Shown piece by piece: positions 1-4,987 of a stretch of DNA of 10,089 bases; within the stretch, counting starts at the first letter, position 1, and every line of letters begins with the position of its first letter. Below the pieces are notes generated by a model. It saw only the letters and a program-made list of their open reading frames with translations, searched no databases and was not told where the DNA came from. The stretch is from Minisyncoccota bacterium (GTDB taxonomy: Bacteria > Patescibacteriota > Minisyncoccia > Moranbacterales > GCA-2747515). Location of the stretch: positions 1 through 10,089 of the forward strand of contig CALHMM010000014.1 of NCBI GenBank assembly GCA_938034715.1. Direction: 5' to 3'. The position numbers were made by a program, and so were the translations under genes.

Positions 1-111
1 ATCATGGTTACCAGCATGTCACCCAGATGCTACCTACAGATAAATAGGACCACATAAACCCTTCCCCCAGCAAAATTTCTTTCTCATGGGTTTAATCTAA
101 CTTCCCGATAG

Positions 112-152
112 TACAAAAAATCAAAAAAGGAGGCTTGGCTGACTCCATTTTT
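112..152 (-). terminator. Probable terminator of the tRNA-Glu transcript (possibly bidirectional)
   Basis: Read on the minus strand, GGAG (146-143) pairs with CTCC (132-129) across a 10-base loop. After one mismatch, an A5 run pairs with T5, and the right arm runs into T6-GA-T6. It lies about 35 bases beyond the 3' end of the minus-strand tRNA. The plus strand of the same hairpin is also followed by T5, so it could work both ways. The core stem is short (4 bp plus A-T pairs), hence moderate confidence. Confidence 0.5.
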
Positions 153-185
153 GACCTTTCACTTTTGTTTTTTAATTTGAGATTG

Positions 186-257
186 TAGCCCGTAGGAGAA
201 TCGAACTCCTGTTACCAGGATGAAAACCTGGCGTCCTAACCACTAGACGAACGGGCC
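186..257 (-). tRNA. tRNA-Glu (anticodon UUC)
   Basis: The 72-nt cloverleaf on the minus strand folds fully. The acceptor stem is GGCCCGT with ACGGGCT. The D-arm carries TCGTCTAG and AGGAC, the signature seen in bacterial tRNA-Glu. The anticodon stem is CCAGG/CCTGG around loop TTTTCAT, so the anticodon TTC lies at genomic 222-224. The variable loop is TAAC, and the T-arm is AGGAG/CTCCT around TTCGATT. The 3' CCA is not encoded: the bases after the discriminator A186 are CAA, so CCA must be added by the nucleotidyltransferase. The first acceptor pair is a G1-U72 wobble rather than the usual G-C, which is unusual but does not break the fold. It is transcribed divergently from the 119-residue gene, with its own candidate promoter about 50 bases upstream. 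Confidence 0.96.
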
Positions 258-314
258 ATGTGTGCTTACTCATGTTGACCCTATAGGATCTCACAGAGAT
301 TGACAATACGACTT

Positions 315-342
315 ATTATACATTTTTTTTGCGGAAGCGCAA
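315..342 (-). promoter_or_regulatory. Candidate sigma-70-type promoter for tRNA-Glu
   Basis: On the minus strand, TTGCGC (342-337) is followed 16 bases later by a perfect TATAAT (320-315). Transcription would start near 308, giving a leader of about 50 bases ahead of the tRNA 5' end at 257, to be removed by RNase P. The -35 hexamer lies inside a small inverted repeat, TTGCG-GAAG-CGCAA. Confidence 0.6.
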
Positions 343-362
343 GTGTTTTCCCTATTTTTTTC

Positions 363-391
363 TTGACATTTTGTGTTTTTGGTGCTTTACT
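363..391 (+). promoter_or_regulatory. Promoter of the 119-residue protein gene
   Basis: A perfect TTGACA (363-368) lies 17 bases before TTTACT (386-391, four of six matches). The -10 is preceded by TGC, an extended -10 element. Initiation is expected near 398, giving a short leader of about 27 bases that holds the Shine-Dalgarno. It is back to back with the tRNA promoter; the two -35 elements are about 20 bases apart. Confidence 0.65.
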
Positions 392-411
392 TGAGTTACT
401 AATTGTTATAT

Positions 412-417
412 GGAGGT
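412..417 (+). promoter_or_regulatory. Shine-Dalgarno that fixes the start at 425
   Basis: GGAGGT lies 7 bases before the ATG at 425. An in-frame ATG at 410 overlaps this ribosome-binding site and has no such signal of its own, so 425 is the better start. Confidence 0.75.
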
Positions 418-424
418 CATCGAC

Positions 425-784
425 ATGACCGCACGGAAAGAAGTTCAGTCGTATATATTTGTACCAATTGGGGAGTACTCGCAAAGAGCTCTTTACAGTG
501 GACTCATAGAAGTCCGCGGTGAAATTCTCGCAGGCGAGCCTCGCAATTTCCGTACCAGACATGGCGAGGAGTTAACTGGTGTAATGCAAAGCGTTGATCA
601 ATCGCGGCAAATCATCTCCCACATAAAGGCAACACCAGAGCTTTCAATTGACGTTTACAAACTCCTTGCGGGGAATGAGTTTGTGACCCCTGTCATGGTG
701 CAGCGAACTCGCGCTGAGAAAGATTTCGATCTACTTGGCAAGGTCACACGAGGCGTGCCAGGGCAGACCCTGGCGGAAGCATAA
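425..784 (+). CDS. Unknown 119-residue soluble protein
   Basis: I do not recognise this protein. It begins MTARKEVQSY and ends GQTLAEA. It has no hydrophobic stretch long enough for a membrane segment, no signal peptide and no cysteine, so it is most likely cytoplasmic. Composition is mixed beta/alpha: a hydrophobic N-terminal stretch (SYIFVPIGEYS, about residues 9-19), a charged middle, and a basic C-terminal third (VQRTRAEKDF, GKVTRG). The start was chosen from the GGAGGT Shine-Dalgarno 7 bases upstream. Reality as a gene is supported by four signals in a row: a TTGACA/extended -10 promoter, an ideal ribosome-binding site, an open frame free of stops, and a hairpin shortly after the TAA. 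It is monocistronic, divergent from tRNA-Glu and convergent with the sigma gene. Function cannot be inferred from the sequence alone. Confidence 0.8.
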   Translation: MTARKEVQSYIFVPIGEYSQRALYSGLIEVRGEILAGEPRNFRTRHGEELTGVMQSVDQSRQIISHIKATPELSIDVYKLLAGNEFVTPVMVQRTRAEKDFDLLGKVTRGVPGQTLAEA

Positions 785-793
785 AAAAGAATA

Positions 794-811
794 AGTAGCC
801 ATCAAGCTACT
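794..811 (+). other. Small hairpin just after the 119-residue gene
   Basis: AGTAGC (794-799) and GCTACT (806-811) form a perfect 6-bp stem with a 6-base loop, starting 9 bases after the stop codon. It has no U-tract after it, so on its own it is not an intrinsic terminator. It may stabilise the 3' end ahead of the stronger hairpin at 833-860. Confidence 0.4.
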
Positions 812-832
812 GTTCTACCACCCCTACCATTT

Positions 833-870
833 ACTCTCGATCGCTGCCGCGATTGGGAGTATTCTTTATA
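833..870 (+). terminator. Hairpin terminator of the 119-residue gene
   Basis: ACTCTCGATCGC (833-844) pairs over all 12 positions, two of them G-T wobbles, with GCGATTGGGAGT (849-860) around a TGCC loop. The T-rich but interrupted tail ATTCTTTATA follows. The minus-strand side of the hairpin is not followed by a T-run, so it should act mainly on plus-strand transcripts, in the gap between the two convergent genes. Confidence 0.6.
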
Positions 871-891
871 TCAAAATTTGTCTAGCCTTCT

Positions 892-1473
892 TCAGAAGTC
901 TTCTTGCTGAGAGACGACTTCTAGGAGCTGCTTTTTGGCTCTGCGTACTAGCGTTCCTACAGTGCTTATTGGTTTTCCGAGGATGTCACTTATTTCTTTG
1001 TATGAGAATTCTTCTATGTAGCGTAGATGAATCACCTCTGCGTAGTTGTCTGGTAACGTACTTATAGCGCTGCGCATCTGTTCTTTGAGCTCTTTCTGAA
1101 ACCATACCTCTAGTGAAGAGAGTTCGATTTTGGCGAGTGATGCTTCGTCGCTTAGAGCAAGCGTTTCATCGAGAGAGACGTTTTTTTTGTTGGCTCTTTT
1201 TGCGATATAGTCCACTGCAGTGTTGTGGGCAATCCTATAGATCCAGGGGGAGAATTTTCTCTTTGTATCAAATGATTCTATATTGCTATGGGCTTTTATA
1301 AATGATTCTTGAACAATGTCGTTTGCCTCATCTGGACCACTGGCATAGCGTCCGACGTAGTGAATGAGCTTTGATTGGTAGCGGTCGATCAGTACTTCAA
1401 AAAACTGCTCATCTCCTTGCTGGACGTGCGTAGCGATTTGCTCATCAGTTTGTTTGACATTGCGATGTTCCAT
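892..1473 (-). CDS. ECF-type (sigma-70 family) RNA polymerase sigma factor
   Basis: This 193-residue protein should direct RNA polymerase to a dedicated promoter set. The sigma-2 region spans about residues 25-92, with the core-binding and -10 recognition helices showing DEANDIVQESFIKAH (48-62) and FSPWIYRIAHNTAVDYI (74-90). The acidic linker (about 100-130) is rather long and contains DETLALSDEASLAKIEL. The sigma-4 region (about 133-185) has LPDNYAEVIHLRYIEEFSYKE and the helix-turn-helix ISDILGKPISTVGTLVRRAKK, the usual ECF signature. Length fits the family. No anti-sigma gene is adjacent in the window; the neighbours are the convergent 119-residue gene and divergent tsaD. The ATG at 1473 has no Shine-Dalgarno, and a -10-like TATCAT ends only 6 bases before it, so the message may be leaderless. 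Which promoters it recognises is not visible here. Confidence 0.92.
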   Translation of the reverse strand: MEHRNVKQTDEQIATHVQQGDEQFFEVLIDRYQSKLIHYVGRYASGPDEANDIVQESFIKAHSNIESFDTKRKFSPWIYRIAHNTAVDYIAKRANKKNVSLDETLALSDEASLAKIELSSLEVWFQKELKEQMRSAISTLPDNYAEVIHLRYIEEFSYKEISDILGKPISTVGTLVRRAKKQLLEVVSQQEDF

Positions 1474-1481
1474 GCTTTAAT
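1454..1481 (+). promoter_or_regulatory. Promoter of tsaD, inside the start of the sigma gene
   Basis: A perfect TTGACA (1454-1459) is followed after 16 bases by TTTAAT (1476-1481, five of six). The -10 is preceded by TGC, an extended -10. The -35 lies within the first codons of the sigma gene on the other strand. Initiation near 1488 would give tsaD a leader of about 43 bases. Confidence 0.65.
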
Positions 1482-1485
1482 GATA
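1480..1485 (-). promoter_or_regulatory. Candidate -10 element of the sigma gene
   Basis: TATCAT on the minus strand (1485-1480, five of six matches to TATAAT) ends 6 bases before the ATG at 1473. This spacing would place the transcript start at or near the initiation codon. I see no good -35. It overlaps the tsaD -10 on the opposite strand by two bases. Confidence 0.35.
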
Positions 1486-1530
1486 GCATTATGTAGGTGA
1501 AAAGTAACTCACTTGCCATTGAAACTTCTT

Positions 1531-2655
1531 ATGAAAATTCTCGCAATTGAGTCTAGTGCTGATGAGACAGGTATTGCTATTTGCGACTTTGTGGATGGCG
1601 TTTTCACCGTGGAGAAAAACTTGATTGCCTCACAGATCGATATGCACCGCGCGTATGGTGGGATCGTGCCAAACCTCGCTGGCAAATACCACACTGAGAA
1701 TATTATGCCACTACTACGTAAGGCAAAGATTGATCCTTCTGCTATCGATCTGATCGCCGTGACTGCTGGGCCTGGTCTCATGCCGTGTCTTGTCGTGGGT
1801 GTCAGCGCTGCCAATACACTGGCACTTGCCTGGGACAAGCCACTTCTAGGTGTCCATCATATCGAGGGACATATTTATGCAAACTGGATCCAAGACGATG
1901 CGAGTGTGCCAACACTGCCTCAATTTCCTGCTCTTGCACTTGTCGTCAGTGGTGGTCATACTCAGCTCATGCTAATGCACGGCCATGGTGATTATGAAAT
2001 TATCGGGCAGACAGTAGATGATGCTGTCGGCGAAGCATACGACAAGGCAGCTCGCCTCCTTGGCCTACCCTATCCTGGCGGCCCAGAGATCGATCAGCGT
2101 GCCACTTCCTTTATCGTTTCTTCAGACCAGCGCAAATTACGTGATGCTGATACCCTTCCTCGCCCCATGCTCCACAATGGAAACTACGACTTCTCTTTTT
2201 CTGGACTGAAGACTGCAGTGCTCTATAGTGTCCGTGACTATCAAAAAAACATCCTCCTAGAAACTGGACACAATCAGAAAAGCATTTGCAAGACAGATTA
2301 CGAGAGCGTTGATCTGCCAGAAGAATTTGTACTGCAGATGTGCTACGCCTTCCAAGAAGCTGCTTGTGACGTCTTGGTTTACAAAACACTCAAGGCTGCA
2401 CAGGAGTATAACGTTCGGTCAGTCATCCTCGCTGGCGGTGTAAGCGCAAACAGCTATCTGCGGTCACGCCTCACATCAGAGATTACAGACAACTACCCAA
2501 ATATTTCATTGCATATTCCTAACCTAACCTACTGTTTAGACAATGGCGCAATGATTGGCGCTGCTGCTGCATATAGGTGGGATCGCATGAACGACCAAGA
2601 AAAAAAGGCCTGTCATTTGACAGTCCTCGCTAATCCCAATCTACCGATCCTTTAG
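1531..2655 (+). CDS. tsaD: tRNA N6-adenosine threonylcarbamoyltransferase TsaD
   Basis: TsaD transfers the threonylcarbamoyl group from threonylcarbamoyl-AMP to A37 of ANN-decoding tRNAs, working with TsaB and TsaE in the cytoplasm. The 374-residue protein opens MKILAIESSADETG, the ASKHA nucleotide-fold start, with Ala where most homologues have Cys (ETSCDETG). Metal-binding histidines are H110 and H114 in VHHIEGH. Other family blocks are VSGGHTQL, DDAVGEAYDKAARLLGLPYPGGP, FSFSGLKT, GGVSANSYL and CLDNGAMIGA, whose Asp is the third metal ligand. It is about 35 residues longer than E. coli TsaD (337), partly from an insert after the SGLKT block (around KNILLETGHNQKSICKTD). I start at 1531 because family similarity begins there; an in-frame TTG at 1513 is less likely. 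There is no Shine-Dalgarno. It has its own promoter and terminator, so it is probably monocistronic. Confidence 0.97.
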   Translation: MKILAIESSADETGIAICDFVDGVFTVEKNLIASQIDMHRAYGGIVPNLAGKYHTENIMPLLRKAKIDPSAIDLIAVTAGPGLMPCLVVGVSAANTLALAWDKPLLGVHHIEGHIYANWIQDDASVPTLPQFPALALVVSGGHTQLMLMHGHGDYEIIGQTVDDAVGEAYDKAARLLGLPYPGGPEIDQRATSFIVSSDQRKLRDADTLPRPMLHNGNYDFSFSGLKTAVLYSVRDYQKNILLETGHNQKSICKTDYESVDLPEEFVLQMCYAFQEAACDVLVYKTLKAAQEYNVRSVILAGGVSANSYLRSRLTSEITDNYPNISLHIPNLTYCLDNGAMIGAAAAYRWDRMNDQEKKACHLTVLANPNLPIL

Positions 2656-2666
2656 TACACTACTTT

Positions 2667-2710
2667 ATTCACATGCCCCGTTGCATGTGGATTCTCTTTT
2701 TTGTTTTTTC
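2667..2710 (+). terminator. Rho-independent terminator of tsaD
   Basis: ATTCACATGC (2667-2676) pairs with GCATGTGGAT (2683-2692) over 10 bp, one of them a wobble, around a 6-base loop. TCTC then T6-G-T6 follow. It starts 12 bases after the tsaD stop. The opposite strand lacks a T-run, so it acts on plus-strand transcripts. Confidence 0.9.
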
Positions 2711-2724
2711 TAAAGTTCTAAACG

Positions 2725-2898
2725 TTAGCTGGATCCCAGAAGAGCCCAGAGAATAAAGACAAATAGGCCCCACAAGATGAGCGCTCTGAGCATGTGGCCA
2801 ATTGTGCGGAATTGGCCGATGAATCCATCTGCACTTTCTGCATACTCCTCTGGGCAAACTGTCATCCAAAATACAAGCTTTGATCTGGTTATCTTCAT
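2725..2898 (-). CDS. Small membrane protein of 57 residues, unknown function
   Basis: I do not recognise this protein. It starts MKITRSKLVFWMTVCPEEY. Residues about 1-35 are polar with one cysteine (C15). A single strongly hydrophobic helix at about 37-54 (LRALILWGLFVFILWALL) is followed only by GSS, so it is a C-terminally anchored (tail-anchor-like) or single-pass protein. The start at 2898 is chosen because AGGAGG lies 5 bases upstream. A longer in-frame version from a TTG at 2982 would add 28 residues of poor quality and no ribosome site. It converges on tsaD and diverges from the exporter operon. An accessory role in that exporter is possible but rests on position only. A weak TTGACG (2982-2977) is its only promoter hint. 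Confidence 0.72.
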   Translation of the reverse strand: MKITRSKLVFWMTVCPEEYAESADGFIGQFRTIGHMLRALILWGLFVFILWALLGSS

Positions 2899-2903
2899 GT
2901 GAT

Positions 2904-2909
2904 CCTCCT
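2904..2909 (-). promoter_or_regulatory. Shine-Dalgarno of the 57-residue gene
   Basis: On the minus strand GAGAGGAGG ends at 2904, and AGGAGG (2909-2904) is 5 bases from the ATG at 2898. This selects the short form over longer in-frame upstream starts. Confidence 0.75.
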
Positions 2910-2982
2910 CTCGTCTGATTGGACATGCTGGGTGAAAATCTCTCCGCAAATTAACCATGCACCAAAGAAAAGTTTTCGTCAA

Positions 2983-3011
2983 GTGACTATAGCCCCAGTC
3001 TGCGGTATAAT
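2983..3011 (+). promoter_or_regulatory. Promoter of the membrane-fusion protein / exporter genes
   Basis: GTGACT (2983-2988, four of six) lies 17 bases before a perfect TATAAT (3006-3011). Initiation near 3018 leaves about 19 bases of A/T-rich leader before the ATG at 3037, with no Shine-Dalgarno. It looks like a housekeeping promoter rather than an ECF-type one. Confidence 0.65.
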
Positions 3012-3036
3012 GTATTTAAATATAGAAAAATACTTT

Positions 3037-4083
3037 ATGAAGAAATGGCTTAAGCGGATTATCTTTTGGGGGATATTACTTGCTATCGTCGGATTTATTG
3101 CTTGGAAGTTTTTTGGACCCAAGGAAGTTGAACCGCCAGAGTCGTATACGACTTCATCCAATGATATACAATCTACAATTAGTATCAATGCGACTCTCGT
3201 ACCAAGTGTATACGCCAATATTTCTGCCGAAACGCTTAGTGAAGTAACAGACGTCCATGTGCGCGTAGGTGATACAATCGAAAAAGGCCAGAAACTTGTC
3301 ACTCTCGACCAGGCAGCTCTGGCTACGCAGATCCGTAGCGCTCGGCTAGCAGTTGACAGCGCAGTTGAGCAAGAGCAAGCGGCACGAAAAGTCTCAGCTC
3401 GTACGACTAGTGCGCAAAGAAAAGTCCTCAAAAATACTTCCGAACAGGCACGCCAACGTCTAAACGAACTTTATACCTTGAGCCGAAAAGGCGTACTCAC
3501 CTCACCGATCGCAGGAGTGGTAACGATCCAGAACGCGCGTGTCGGTGAAGTGATCACTGGGACGACATCTCCAGTGGCAGGTGTCACAGCTGGTACCGTG
3601 ATTCGCATCATCGATCCTTTGAGTCTACATGTCGAAGCATTTGTATCAGAGTCAGATATCGTAGATTTACGCGTAGGTCAAAGCGCTACCATGACATTTG
3701 ATGCTCTTCCTGATCAGACTTTTAACACGATGATTTCGCAGATCGACCCTGAGGCTTCTTCGATTCAAGATGTGATTTATTTTAAAACAGAATTTGAGAT
3801 TGGTGGTCTGAGCTCAAAACTACGTAGCGGTATGAGTGGTGATATCGACATCATCACACAGGAATCGTCAGATGTACTAACGATTCCACTGCGATTTGTA
3901 CGCAATGACGACCAAGGACAGTTCGTGCATGTTGCTGGTGTACTTGACCCCAAGGGAGTACAGACTTATACCAAGCGATATGTAGAAACTGGCATCGAGG
4001 GTGATGATGGTCTTGCTGAAGTCCTTGACGGATTGAAATCTGGTGAAACAATCTACAACGTTGTCGAGGAAGAAGATGAATAA
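3037..4083 (+). CDS. Membrane-fusion protein (HlyD/MacA/YknX-like periplasmic adaptor)
   Basis: This 348-residue protein is the adaptor of a MacAB-type ABC exporter. A basic N-terminus (MKKWLKR) and one transmembrane anchor (residues about 8-27) place the rest outside the membrane. Domains in order are: barrel start (about 45-60), first lipoyl half-motif (AETLSEVTDVHVRVGDTIEK, 65-84, with KLVTLD to 91), a helical hairpin (about 92-153), second lipoyl half (SPIAGVVTIQNARVGEVI, 156-173), beta-barrel (about 185-275), and a membrane-proximal domain (about 276-345) ending in an acidic tail EEEDE. The hairpin has only about 60 residues, short for a partner of an outer-membrane TolC channel. The ATG at 3037 is preferred because upstream in-frame ATGs overlap the promoter -10 or lie before it. 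No Shine-Dalgarno. The ATPase follows after 58 bases. The substrate is unknown. Confidence 0.93.
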   Translation: MKKWLKRIIFWGILLAIVGFIAWKFFGPKEVEPPESYTTSSNDIQSTISINATLVPSVYANISAETLSEVTDVHVRVGDTIEKGQKLVTLDQAALATQIRSARLAVDSAVEQEQAARKVSARTTSAQRKVLKNTSEQARQRLNELYTLSRKGVLTSPIAGVVTIQNARVGEVITGTTSPVAGVTAGTVIRIIDPLSLHVEAFVSESDIVDLRVGQSATMTFDALPDQTFNTMISQIDPEASSIQDVIYFKTEFEIGGLSSKLRSGMSGDIDIITQESSDVLTIPLRFVRNDDQGQFVHVAGVLDPKGVQTYTKRYVETGIEGDDGLAEVLDGLKSGETIYNVVEEEDE

Positions 4084-4125
4084 TGACGATATGATTTGAC
4101 TAGGGTTGTTCATTATTTGATTGCG

Positions 4126-4131
4126 TATTAT
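4126..4131 (+). promoter_or_regulatory. Possible internal -10 element before the ABC ATPase gene
   Basis: TATTAT (five of six) lies 10 bases before the ATG at 4142, and an overlapping TATAGA at 4129-4134 lies 7 bases before it. TTGACT at 4096-4101 is too far away (24 bases) to be its -35. If used, it would give a nearly leaderless ATPase message; otherwise the gene is cotranscribed with the membrane-fusion gene. Confidence 0.25.
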
Positions 4132-4141
4132 AGATACTTCT

Positions 4142-4906
4142 ATGACTGAAAAACCTGATAACACATCGACCAAACCTCTGATTGTCTGCAAAGACCTTGG
4201 AAAGACTTTTTATACTGGAGATATCGAAACCCACGCACTGCGATCCGCATCCTGCACTATTGACCGCGGTGAGTTTGTTTCGATCATGGGCCCAAGTGGA
4301 AGTGGCAAGTCAACATTCATGCACCTACTCTCTTTTCTCGAAGAACCTACAAAGGGCTCATACCATTTTGATGGTCGTGATATTTCTACATTTGATGGTT
4401 CTACTCTCGCCAAATTGCGCAATCAGGAAATCGGATTTATCTTTCAAGCATTTAATCTTCTCTCACGGTTGAGTGTATGGGACAATGTCGAGCTACCTCT
4501 ACTCTATGACTTCTACACAAAGGGCCTTAACCGATCGAAGGAGCACAAGCAGCGCATCAAAGACGCTCTAGAGAGTGTCGGTCTCTCACATCGTGCAGAC
4601 TATAAAGCGCAGTACCTTAGTGGCGGTGAGAAGCAGCGTGTGGCTATCGCACGCGCTCTTGTGAACAATCCCAAGATCATCTTTGCAGACGAACCCACAG
4701 GAAACCTTGATTCAAAGGCAGGCTTGGGTGTGATGCAGATCTTGCAGGAACTTAGTGAGAAAGGTCACACGATCATCATGGTAACGCACGAACATTCTAC
4801 AGCGATGCACGCAACTCGCATCATCGGCCTCAAGGACGGTATCTTGGAAACTGATGAGCCTGTAGAGAATCGCCTTTTCGCAAAGGACGAGCAAGAACTG
4901 AAGTAA
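4142..4906 (+). CDS. ABC transporter ATPase, MacB/LolD/YknY type
   Basis: This 254-residue cytoplasmic ATPase powers the exporter. All ABC motifs are intact: Walker A GPSGSGKST (50-58), Q-loop FQAFNLL with Q102, signature YLSGGEKQRVAIARAL (158-173), Walker B IIFADE (179-184), D-loop GNLD (187-190) and H-loop MVTHE with H216. The N-terminal part (LIVCKDLGKTFYTGDIETHALRS, written here in two blocks: LIVCKDLGKTF and YTGDIETHALRS) is typical of the LolD/MacB subfamily, which pairs with FtsX-fold permeases and drives conformational work rather than moving substrate through a central pore. In E. coli MacB the ATPase is fused to the permease; here it is separate, as in Gram-positive YknXYZ systems. 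The start at ATG 4142 is preferred over an in-frame TTG at 4121. It has no Shine-Dalgarno, and the first permease follows after 81 bases. Confidence 0.96.
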   Translation: MTEKPDNTSTKPLIVCKDLGKTFYTGDIETHALRSASCTIDRGEFVSIMGPSGSGKSTFMHLLSFLEEPTKGSYHFDGRDISTFDGSTLAKLRNQEIGFIFQAFNLLSRLSVWDNVELPLLYDFYTKGLNRSKEHKQRIKDALESVGLSHRADYKAQYLSGGEKQRVAIARALVNNPKIIFADEPTGNLDSKAGLGVMQILQELSEKGHTIIMVTHEHSTAMHATRIIGLKDGILETDEPVENRLFAKDEQELK

Positions 4907-4914
4907 ACTTTAAA

Positions 4915-4933
4915 TCTTTGGTGACTACAAAGA
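4915..4933 (+). other. Weak hairpin between ATPase and first permease
   Basis: TCTTTG (4915-4920) and CAAAGA (4928-4933) form a 6-bp stem with a 7-base loop just after the ATPase stop, followed by ATTTCTT. It is A/T-rich and would be a poor terminator. Partial attenuation or an RNA processing site are possible but unproven. Confidence 0.2.
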
Positions 4934-4974
4934 ATTTCTTGACTTCTGCATCTCTTTTGCTGTTTCCTAACACC

Positions 4975-4980
4975 TATTAT
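4975..4980 (+). promoter_or_regulatory. Possible -10 element immediately before the first permease gene
   Basis: TATTAT (five of six) ends 7 bases before the ATG at 4988, a spacing that would start the transcript at the initiation codon. No convincing -35 is seen at 16-18 bases, and the nearest TTGACT (4939-4944) is 30 bases away. Confidence 0.28.
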
Positions 4981-4987
4981 CTGGCAA

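Noticed and set aside
1..111. Possible gene remnant or bulged hairpin at the left edge (AGCAT/ATGCT with GGT/ACC)
   Set aside because: Only very short open frames (under 20 codons) on either strand. The hairpin is bulged and lacks a T-run, and no known RNA is recognisable.
281..562. 93-residue open frame on the minus strand
   Set aside because: It lies over two promoters and the start of the 119-residue gene, has low-complexity Lys-rich content, and has no ribosome site.
1509..1838. 109-residue minus-strand open frame opposite tsaD
   Set aside because: Antisense shadow of a well-conserved tsaD region, with no initiation signal or family resemblance.
2669..2926. Alternative 85-residue minus-strand frame overlapping the 57-residue gene
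   Set aside because: The AGGAGG site and the hydrophobic helix belong to the other frame; this one runs through the tsaD terminator.
2979..3431. 150-residue minus-strand frame opposite the membrane-fusion gene
   Set aside because: Shadow of a gene with clear adaptor domains. The Cys/Ser-rich composition is typical of an antisense artefact.
892..4083. ECF sigma factor as dedicated regulator of the exporter
   Set aside because: The exporter promoter (GTGACT-17-TATAAT) looks like a housekeeping type and shows no ECF-style -35 such as GGAAC. Tsad and another gene lie between them.
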